DNA of 6,767 bases from an uncultured bacterium. Its GTDB lineage: Bacteria > Planctomycetota > Phycisphaerae > Phycisphaerales > SM1A02. Shown piece by piece: positions 1 through 5,283 of this stretch (positions within the stretch are counted from its first letter, which is position 1; the number at the start of each line of letters is the position of its first letter). The DNA lies in NCBI GenBank assembly GCA_903914045.1, contig CAIWNO010000051.1, positions 1-6,767 on the forward strand. The letters run 5' to 3'. The translations under genes and the position numbers were made by a program. The notes under the pieces were generated by a model. The model saw nothing but the letters and a program-made list of their open reading frames with translations, was not told where the DNA came from and searched no databases.

Positions 1-312
1 GGAATTGCCTGGAGCTTTGTATGCCCAGATCAGGGCGAATTGCTTACAAATATTGAAATGCTGACCAATGTGGAAATTGTCCGCAAGGAATATCCAGACT
101 TTGATCCAGGTCCGCCACCAGTTGAAGTGCAGGCGCGCCGCGAGCAAGAAGTGAAGCGCCGCGAAACCAACGATGCGACCAAGAATCGTTTTCAAGCCGC
201 GGCGCCAACGCCAACGGTTGCCGATCCAACTAAATTCCCAGGCGGCGTTGTGCCAACGGGTCAACCCATGAAGCGTTTGGGTGGCAAAGTGAATTCTCGA
301 CGACGACACTGA
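1..312 (+). CDS. DEAD-box RNA helicase, C-terminal fragment (5' end outside window)
   Basis: The frame is open from base 1 and stops with TGA at 310-312, so only about the last 103 residues are present. The first residues (GIAWSFVCPDQGELL, then TNIEMLTNVEI) match the end of the second RecA-like domain of RhlE-type DEAD-box helicases, the stretch just after motif VI. Motifs I to VI themselves lie upstream of the window. The rest is a low-complexity, charged tail: an acidic and proline-rich patch (DFDPGPPP), an Arg/Glu/Lys-rich stretch, an Ala/Pro/Thr linker and a basic end (KVNSRRRH). Such tails commonly help these ATP-dependent enzymes grip RNA during ribosome assembly or mRNA decay. The TTG at 40 and ATG at 58 are internal codons, not starts, because homology begins before them. 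The stop overlaps the psuG start by one base. The family call is fairly firm; the subfamily (RhlE-like) is inferred from a short segment. Confidence 0.75.
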   Translation, partial: GIAWSFVCPDQGELLTNIEMLTNVEIVRKEYPDFDPGPPPVEVQARREQEVKRRETNDATKNRFQAAAPTPTVADPTKFPGGVVPTGQPMKRLGGKVNSRRRH

Positions 313-1283
313 TGCCGCACGCCAACACGCACAAGCACATTCGCATTCACAAAGACGTCGCCGCGGCGCTGGCCAAAGGCACGCCGGTTGTGGCGCTTGA
401 GACCGCGGTGCTTACGCATGGATTGCCGCGCCACGCCGTGCCAACGCTGCGCGATATTTCAAATGTTTGGAACGAAACTTTGCCCGCGCATGTGGCGCTG
501 GCCATGGCCATGGAGCACACCGTGCGCGATGGCGGCGCGACACCAGCGACATGCGCGGTGATTGACGGTGAACTTGTGATTGGTCTCACCGCGCAAGAAC
601 TTGAAACACTTGCCGCGCACGCCAATCCAATGAAACTCAGCGCACGCGATTTGGCGGGCGCAATGCACAGTGCGGCCACCGGCGGACTCACCGTGGCCGC
701 CACGCTTTCCGCTTGCGCCGCCGCTGAAATTCGCGTGTTTGCCACCGGCGGCATTGGCGGCGTGCATCGCGGATGGAATAACTCGCTTGACATCAGCGCG
801 GATCTTGCGGCGCTGGCGCGCGCGCGTGTGATCACCGTGTGCGCTGGCGCAAAAAGTATTTTAGATCTGCCCGCCACGCTTGAGGCGCTTGACTCGCTTG
901 GTGTTCCCGTAATTGGAATTCACACACAACATTTTCCATGTTTCTTATCGCCACCGGACGCAACATTGTCGCTGACAAGTTCAGTGGACAACGCCGCGGA
1001 CATTGCCGCCATCGCGCGCACGCATTGGGCGCTTGGCCACCACAGCGGCGTGCTGGCGGTGCAAGCGTGTCCCGCCGCGCACGCCATTGCCCGCGATGAA
1101 TTTGAAATGTGGTACGACGCAACCGAAGTCGCCGCGCGCACGCAAAGCGTCAAAGGCCCCGACGTGACGCCGTTCTTACTTTCGCATTTGGCGCAGCTTT
1201 CTGGCGGAAAAACATTGCGCGCCAATGTCGCCCTACTGCTACATAACGCGCGCACCGCCGCCGAAATCTCAACTAAAATGTGA
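312..1283 (+). CDS. psuG: Pseudouridine-5'-phosphate glycosidase
   Basis: PsuG reversibly splits pseudouridine 5'-phosphate into uracil and ribose 5-phosphate, breaking the unusual C-C glycosidic bond; it acts in the cytoplasm in salvage of the modified nucleoside from degraded RNA. The 323-residue product aligns along its whole length with E. coli PsuG (YeiN). The family signatures are present: VVALETAVLTHG at 26-37, GGATPATCAVIDG at 74-86, FATGGIGGVHRG at 143-154, DISADL at 160-165, CAGAKSILDLP at 177-187 and TPFLL near the C-terminus. By alignment, E30 matches the catalytic E31, K108 matches K93, D164 matches the metal ligand D149 and K181 matches the Schiff-base lysine K166. About 16 extra residues lie between the first two motifs (roughly 47-68). 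The start ATG shares its A with the helicase stop (TGATG), and no clear Shine-Dalgarno precedes it, so translation is probably coupled. No pseudouridine kinase gene (psuK) is present in the window. Confidence 0.93.
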   Translation: MPHANTHKHIRIHKDVAAALAKGTPVVALETAVLTHGLPRHAVPTLRDISNVWNETLPAHVALAMAMEHTVRDGGATPATCAVIDGELVIGLTAQELETLAAHANPMKLSARDLAGAMHSAATGGLTVAATLSACAAAEIRVFATGGIGGVHRGWNNSLDISADLAALARARVITVCAGAKSILDLPATLEALDSLGVPVIGIHTQHFPCFLSPPDATLSLTSSVDNAADIAAIARTHWALGHHSGVLAVQACPAAHAIARDEFEMWYDATEVAARTQSVKGPDVTPFLLSHLAQLSGGKTLRANVALLLHNARTAAEISTKM

Positions 1284-1322
1284 CATTGCACTTGACTTGC
1301 ACCTTGTTTGGTGCTCAACTAC

Positions 1323-1436
1323 ATGTGTCGAGATCCCTCGACGACTCGTCAAACCCAAATTGGTGATGGGACCTCAAGTGGTCCGTCGGTAATCGGTTCT
1401 TGTTTGGAACCATCCAGTTTGTGGCGGGAAGATTGA
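1323..1436 (+). CDS. Possible 37-residue upstream leader peptide before rho
   Basis: An ATG at 1323 opens a frame of 37 codons that stops with TGA at 1434-1436, five bases before the rho ATG at 1442 and overlapping the space after the rho ribosome-binding site. GGTG at 1310-1313 sits nine bases upstream and could be a weak Shine-Dalgarno. The product is rich in Ser, Thr and Pro and has no recognisable domain. E. coli rho also has a short leader reading frame (rhoL), so the arrangement is suggestive. A frame this short is expected fairly often by chance in such DNA, and the peptide itself looks like no family I know. It may instead simply be part of the untranslated leader. Confidence 0.22.
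   Translation: MCRDPSTTRQTQIGDGTSSGPSVIGSCLEPSSLWRED
1426..1431 (+). promoter_or_regulatory. Probable ribosome-binding site of rho
   Basis: GGGAAG lies ten bases before the ATG at 1442. It is a moderate, not ideal, Shine-Dalgarno match. It favours the ATG at 1442 over the in-frame TTG at 1400, which falls inside the loop of an inverted repeat (1395-1411) and has no purine-rich site before it. Confidence 0.45.
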
Positions 1437-1441
1437 TTTTT

Positions 1442-2575
1442 ATGAACACGAAAAGTGGCGTTCTTGAGTTGCCCGCGGGCGGCGAAGCGCGCATCAGACA
1501 ATTTGAACTTGGTCTTGCCGACAATCCCGGTGATCCCTATGTCTCAGCCGAATTGGTCGCGCAATTTTCGCTGCGGCCCGCGCAATTCATCACCGTTGAA
1601 ATTGAGGAGCGCCACGCGCCCAATCGCCCCGAAGGCATCAAGCGCGTCGCGCTAAATGTGATTGATATTGAAGGCATGGATCCGCAAACCTACGCCGCGC
1701 GCAAAGCGTTCATTGAATTGACCGCGCTTGATCCATCGCCGCGGCTCACTCTTGAGCATCGCGGTTGCGCGCCCGCCTGCCGCCTCATCGATTTATTTTG
1801 TCCGATTGGTTTTGGCACGCGCGGCCTGATTGTTGCGCCGCCCAAAGCTGGCAAAACAATTCTGCTGCAAAATATCGCCTCGGGCATTAAGCACAATAAT
1901 CCAGAAGTTGAATTGATCGCGCTCTTAATTGATGAGCGCCCCGAAGAAGTGACCGATTTCAAACGCAATGTGCGCGCGCAAGTGCTGGCCAGCAGCAACG
2001 ACGAATCCGTGGAGCGCCACACCGCGCTTGGCATTCTTGCCATTGAGCGCGCCAAGCGCATGGTTGAAGCTGGCCGCGATGTGGTGGTGCTGCTTGATTC
2101 GCTTACGCGCGTGGGCCGCGCCTTTAATAATAATCGCCGCTACGCATCCGGTGGCCGCACCATGAGCGGCGGTCTAGACAATCGCGCGCTTGAAGTTCCT
2201 AAGCAACTTTTCGGCGCCGCGCGCAAATGCGAAGAGGGCGGATCGCTCACCATCATTGCGACATGTCTGGTGGACACCGGCAGCCGCGCCGATCAAGTGA
2301 TCTTTGAGGAGTTCAAAGGCACGGGCAACATGGAACTTATTTTGGACCGCACCATTTCAGAAAAGCGCGTCTTTCCCGCCATTAATCTGGCGGCCAGCGG
2401 CACGCGCAAGGAACATCTCATGTTGACGGATCGCGAACTGAAGACCGTCACCGCGCTGCGCCGACGGCTTCTGAGTTTGCCGCCACATGTGCAAGTGGAG
2501 CAATTGCTTTCAGCGCTGCAACGCTACAGCACCAATGAGCAAATGGTGGGCGGTCCGCAAACCGTGGGCAGTTGA
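1442..2575 (+). CDS. rho: Transcription termination factor Rho
   Basis: Rho is a hexameric RNA-dependent ATPase and translocase that loads on untranslated RNA and releases RNA polymerase. The product is 377 residues from the ATG at 1442, against 419 in E. coli. The motor domain is intact: Walker A GLIVAPPKAGKT at about 128-139, the DERPEEVTD segment with its catalytic acid near 164-172, Walker B VVVLLDSLTR ending in D219, a Q-loop around 234-246 with SGG, and the R-loop EFKGTGNMEL at about 290-299. The N-terminal helical domain is absent. The cold-shock RNA-binding domain starts directly (SGVLEL at 5-10), but where E. coli has the RNP1 motif GFGFLR this protein has GEARIR (14-19), losing both phenylalanines; the tyrosine matching Y80 is kept (Y33). 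An in-frame TTG at 1400 would add 14 residues of no recognisable Rho character. The MCE gene begins 22 bases downstream, suggesting co-transcription. Confidence 0.95.
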   Translation: MNTKSGVLELPAGGEARIRQFELGLADNPGDPYVSAELVAQFSLRPAQFITVEIEERHAPNRPEGIKRVALNVIDIEGMDPQTYAARKAFIELTALDPSPRLTLEHRGCAPACRLIDLFCPIGFGTRGLIVAPPKAGKTILLQNIASGIKHNNPEVELIALLIDERPEEVTDFKRNVRAQVLASSNDESVERHTALGILAIERAKRMVEAGRDVVVLLDSLTRVGRAFNNNRRYASGGRTMSGGLDNRALEVPKQLFGAARKCEEGGSLTIIATCLVDTGSRADQVIFEEFKGTGNMELILDRTISEKRVFPAINLAASGTRKEHLMLTDRELKTVTALRRRLLSLPPHVQVEQLLSALQRYSTNEQMVGGPQTVGS

Positions 2576-2595
2576 TTTCGTTACCATTTGCCCAC
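2564..2595 (+). repeat. Inverted repeat across the rho stop and the MCE gene start
   Basis: GTGGGCA (2564-2570) and TGCCCAC (2589-2595) form a perfect 7-bp stem with an 18-base loop. The rho stop codon (2573-2575) lies in the loop and the right arm ends two bases before the ATG at 2598. An alternative left arm exists upstream: GGTGGGC at 2545-2551 also pairs with 2590-2596, and AAATGGT at 2541-2547 pairs with ACCATTT at 2583-2589. No T-run follows, so it does not look like an intrinsic terminator. It may gate translation of the downstream gene; that role is inferred. Confidence 0.4.
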
Positions 2596-2597
2596 CT

Positions 2598-3857
2598 ATG
2601 AGCGACACAAATTTCTCCAACAATCTGCGCGCGGGCATTTTCGTTTCAACCATTCTTGTGCTGGCGCTGGCCGTTGGCTTTGTGCTGTTGAAGGTGGATC
2701 TGTTCAAAAAATACCAAACGCTTGTCCTGCAATTTGACACCACCGAAGGCGTCAGTGGCTTGAGCCGCGGCAGCGAAGTGAAAGTGGGCGGACTCACCGT
2801 GGGCCGCGTGATTTCGATCACGCCAGACGTTGACAAGAATGACGATCTTGCCGCAATCAATGTGACCATTCAAATTATGGAGGGCATTCCAATTCGCTAC
2901 TCCGACACCGCGCCCGAAGGCACCAACGCGGAAGTGATTCGCGTTGGCAGTTTGGTGGGAAGCACTTCCATCATCAACTTCAACACGCTGGGTCAAGCGC
3001 CGGCGCCAATTCTGAAAAGCGGCGACAAACTGTTGGCCACGCGTGGCAGCGGAATGTTGACCACGCTTGTGGGTCCAGCCAACGCGGTGCGCACCAATGA
3101 AATCATCAAGGGACTGGCCGTCACCGCGGCGTGGCTCAAGACCATCCCGGAGGAATATCGAACTCGCGTTGTGCCCACGCTGCAAAATCTTTCCACCACC
3201 ACCGCCAACTTCAATCAGGATTACGAAACGTGGCGCAAGCCCATTGGCGACACGTTGCTGAACGCGCAAAGTTTCACGGGCAACGCGGATCAACTTTTGA
3301 AGGACAACAAAGCCAAATTCACACAACTCATGGACAACACCTCCGCCACCATGGCCGACGCCAAAATCATCGCCAGTGAATTTAAAACTAAAGGCATGCC
3401 CGCGCTGCAGAAATTGCTCGACCAAGGCGCCGACGCCGCGCAAACACTTGCCTCAAGTCTGAACCAGGTTGAGCAACAAATGCCGCAACGCCTCACGGAT
3501 CTGCGCGACTTCATGCTTGACGCGCGCGAGATCGCTGGCCAATTGAAATTGACCGCCATAGAAATTCGCCGCAGCCCGTGGAAGTTGCTCTATCAACCAA
3601 AGCCAGGCGAAGTGGCGCACGAGAATTTGTACAGCGCCACGCGCGCCTTCGCGCTGGCCACGGCGGATTTAAAAACAGCCAGCGCGTCGTTGCAAGCCGT
3701 GCTGGCGCAAGACGCCAACAAGTTCAATAGCGATGAAAATTTCCGCAAGGAAGTTCGCCAAGAAGTTCTTGACTCGCTGGAAAAATACGAGGCCGCGCAA
3801 CGTCAGCTCTTTGATGTGCTCGCGGCTCCGCAATCCCAGGGCGGCGAAGGCAAGTAA
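2598..3857 (+). CDS. MCE/MlaD-family protein, first of two (membrane-anchored lipid-transport subunit)
   Basis: MCE proteins form hexameric rings or tubes in the periplasm that carry lipids between membranes for an ABC-type permease. The 419-residue product has a short cytoplasmic start, one membrane helix at about 13-33 (GIFVSTILVLALAVGFVLL), then an MCE domain at about 38-148 with the characteristic TTEGVSGLSRGSEVKVGG followed by LTVGRV. A hydrophobic segment SGMLTTLVGP (151-160) follows, as at the MCE pore loop or exit. The rest (about 165-410) is predicted mostly helical, Gln/Ala-rich and coiled-coil-like, with a conserved-looking RSPWKLLYQPKPGE at 325-338. The frame is open further upstream to 2487, but that part overlaps rho and is not MCE-like; the ATG at 2598 gives the expected anchor. 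No Shine-Dalgarno is visible before it (the sequence is CCCACCT), so it may depend on ribosomes finishing rho. A paralogue follows after three bases. Family call firm; substrate unknown. Confidence 0.85.
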   Translation: MSDTNFSNNLRAGIFVSTILVLALAVGFVLLKVDLFKKYQTLVLQFDTTEGVSGLSRGSEVKVGGLTVGRVISITPDVDKNDDLAAINVTIQIMEGIPIRYSDTAPEGTNAEVIRVGSLVGSTSIINFNTLGQAPAPILKSGDKLLATRGSGMLTTLVGPANAVRTNEIIKGLAVTAAWLKTIPEEYRTRVVPTLQNLSTTTANFNQDYETWRKPIGDTLLNAQSFTGNADQLLKDNKAKFTQLMDNTSATMADAKIIASEFKTKGMPALQKLLDQGADAAQTLASSLNQVEQQMPQRLTDLRDFMLDAREIAGQLKLTAIEIRRSPWKLLYQPKPGEVAHENLYSATRAFALATADLKTASASLQAVLAQDANKFNSDENFRKEVRQEVLDSLEKYEAAQRQLFDVLAAPQSQGGEGK

Positions 3858-3860
3858 CGC

Positions 3861-5183
3861 ATGGGCTCGCTTGATCCCAATCCCGCAAAGGAGCGGCTCG
3901 CCGGCTTTGTCACGCTTGCGGCCATTCTGTGTGGCACGCTTCTGATTGTTGTGGTGACCCAAGTAGATTGGCGCCCCTACACGCAATATCGCCTTGTATT
4001 TTCACTGCTTCAAGACGCTTCGGGTATTCAGCCAGGAGTTCCCGTGCAAATTGGTGGCATTCATTATGGCAAAGTGCTGCGGGTTGAAACTGGTCCCATG
4101 TTGGATGACGCGGGCAATGTGCGACCGACTGACCAAAGGCCCGATTCCGCCAACGCAAACATTTTGGGCACTTTTGTCACCTTTGAACTGGATTCCAAAG
4201 TCCCCCTGTGGCCCTCGGCGCGCGTGAGTCGTAACGCCACCGTGCTTGGCGGCAATGTGTCCATTCAAATTTATGACACTGGATTTGAATTACAAAGCAA
4301 TCCGCAAGCGACTGGCCCCAACTCCCCGTTGATCGCCAACGCCACCATCCGCGCCAGTAATCCGCCCTCCGGATTCACGACCATCTTTGGCGGACCTGTG
4401 GCCCTGAAACTTGACCAGATGTACGCCAACTTCACTCTTTTCTACGACTGGTTCACCCAGAACGCGCGCAAAGAAATTGTGGCCCACTTTCAATCCATCA
4501 ACGCGTCCATCAATTCGCTGCGCGACAATGTCAAAAGCGATTCCAATGATTGGCAGGCGCGATTCGCCTCGCTCAAATCAAACACTTCGGAGATGAATCG
4601 TCGGTTGGGAATTTCCAACGAAGGCGAGCAGGATCCGACAAGTTACTCCAGCATCATCAAAGAAAAATTGCCGCAAATACATGCCGACGCCATAAGCGCG
4701 CAAAGTGAGTACACGGCCATGGCCGCCGAGATTAAAAATAAAGTCAGCGAGAAGATGACCAAGGCGTACGAGGACTTTCAAACACAATTCGCGCGCCTGC
4801 TGGCGGACATGCAAACGCTGACCGCCGCGGGCAAGGACGCCAATGGCGCGTACGCCGACAGTGTTGCGGAGTTGTCGCTCAGTGGCGGGCAAATTTACCG
4901 CGCGTTTCAAGAACTTCTCAGCGGTATCGTGCGGGCCATAGTGGATAAACCAAACGACGCCGAATTCGCCAAGCAAGACCAACTTATGTTTGCGCGCGAA
5001 CTGGCGTTGCAAGCGCAAGAAGTGCAAGTGGCCGTTGAAGATTTGCAAATGTTGGCGAATCAAATGAAGTCAAGTTCGCCGGACATGGCCGATGCAATTC
5101 GCCAGCGCACCGCCGCAACATTGGCGCAATTAAAGAAGTCGCTGGACGCGTTCCACGCCACGCTGCAAACTCAAAATCCGTAA
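3861..5183 (+). CDS. MCE/MlaD-family protein, second of two
   Basis: This 440-residue product has the same plan as its upstream neighbour: a cytoplasmic start, one membrane helix at about 14-34 (AGFVTLAAILCGTLLIVVV), an MCE domain at about 39-165 (QDASGIQPGVPVQIGG then IHYGKVLRVE), and a long helical, Gln/Ala-rich region to the C-terminus that probably forms a coiled coil in the periplasm. It carries SGFTTIFGGP (170-179), which lines up without gaps with SGMLTTLVGP in the first protein, supporting an old duplication. An extra hydrophilic loop of roughly 14 residues sits inside the MCE domain (about 80-102, starting MLDDAGNVRPTDQRPD). GAAGG at 3846-3850, inside the end of the preceding gene, is a weak ribosome-binding site ten bases from the ATG. 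The two proteins probably assemble into one hetero-oligomer, as in mycobacterial Mce systems; this is inferred from pairing. No MlaE-type permease or MlaF-type ATPase is encoded in the window. Confidence 0.82.
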   Translation: MGSLDPNPAKERLAGFVTLAAILCGTLLIVVVTQVDWRPYTQYRLVFSLLQDASGIQPGVPVQIGGIHYGKVLRVETGPMLDDAGNVRPTDQRPDSANANILGTFVTFELDSKVPLWPSARVSRNATVLGGNVSIQIYDTGFELQSNPQATGPNSPLIANATIRASNPPSGFTTIFGGPVALKLDQMYANFTLFYDWFTQNARKEIVAHFQSINASINSLRDNVKSDSNDWQARFASLKSNTSEMNRRLGISNEGEQDPTSYSSIIKEKLPQIHADAISAQSEYTAMAAEIKNKVSEKMTKAYEDFQTQFARLLADMQTLTAAGKDANGAYADSVAELSLSGGQIYRAFQELLSGIVRAIVDKPNDAEFAKQDQLMFARELALQAQEVQVAVEDLQMLANQMKSSSPDMADAIRQRTAATLAQLKKSLDAFHATLQTQNP

Positions 5184-5283
5184 TCAATTGCAATCGTGTA
5201 CGCGTGCGCACAAGGTGAGCGGAGTGAAATTAACCAACATGTGCGACCGCCTTCATCAGCGGCATAGTTGAACAATGCACGCG
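5184..5283. other. Convergent intergenic gap between the second MCE gene and murA
   Basis: This 100-base gap separates the ends of two facing genes. The only pairings seen are weak: CGCACA (5207-5212) with TGTGCG (5240-5245) across a 27-base loop, and CCGC (5247-5250) with GCGG (5259-5262) across eight bases. Neither is followed by a T-run on either strand, so no intrinsic terminator can be called. Termination may rely on Rho. Confidence 0.5.

Larger units (their letters stand above)
1284..1441 (+). promoter_or_regulatory. rho leader / intergenic region with four short inverted repeats
   Basis: This 158-base gap between psuG and rho contains four perfect short hairpins: GCACC/GGTGC (1299-1303 with 1310-1314), GTCGAG/CTCGAC (1327-1332 with 1337-1342, 4-base loop), GGACC/GGTCC (1369-1373 with 1380-1384) and GGTTC/GAACC (1395-1399 with 1407-1411). 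Loops one and four share TTGTTTG or its start. The second hairpin competes with a GACG/CGTC stem (1340-1343 with 1347-1350). A TTGACT at 1292-1297 could be a -35 box, but the best -10 at 17 bases (TCAACT, 1315-1320) is weak. Rho genes are autoregulated by leader attenuation in some bacteria; a similar role here is inference. None of the hairpins is followed by a T-run, so none looks like a classical intrinsic terminator of psuG. Confidence 0.4.

Noticed and set aside
816..830. Alternating GC/GT tract that could adopt Z-DNA
   Set aside because: The tract is only 15 bases, lies within psuG and is explained by Ala-Arg-Ala-Arg codons in a genome that favours GCG and CGC.
1286..1302. Direct repeat TTGCAC (1286-1291 and 1297-1302) as a regulator-binding site
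   Set aside because: Two six-base copies eleven bases apart are too weak to claim an operator, and they overlap the possible -35 box and first hairpin already described.
1400..1441. TTG at 1400 as the rho start, adding 14 residues
   Set aside because: It lies within the loop of an inverted repeat (1395-1411), has no ribosome-binding site, and the added residues do not resemble Rho. The ATG at 1442 has GGGAAG ten bases upstream and begins at the cold-shock domain.
2487..2597. Upstream extension of the first MCE protein by 37 residues
   Set aside because: This stretch overlaps the rho coding sequence in another frame, and its Trp/Cys-rich translation is unlike an MCE N-terminus. The ATG at 2598 gives a normal short cytoplasmic start before the membrane helix.
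2646..3443. 265-codon open frame on the minus strand opposite the first MCE gene
   Set aside because: Its His/Gly/Val-rich translation has no recognisable domain and mirrors the codon bias of the plus-strand gene. It is an antisense shadow. The other long antisense frames over psuG, rho, the second MCE gene and murA were rejected for the same reason.
5184..5283. Bidirectional intrinsic terminator between the convergent genes
   Set aside because: Only 4- to 6-bp stems with long loops are present, and there is no T-run on either strand.
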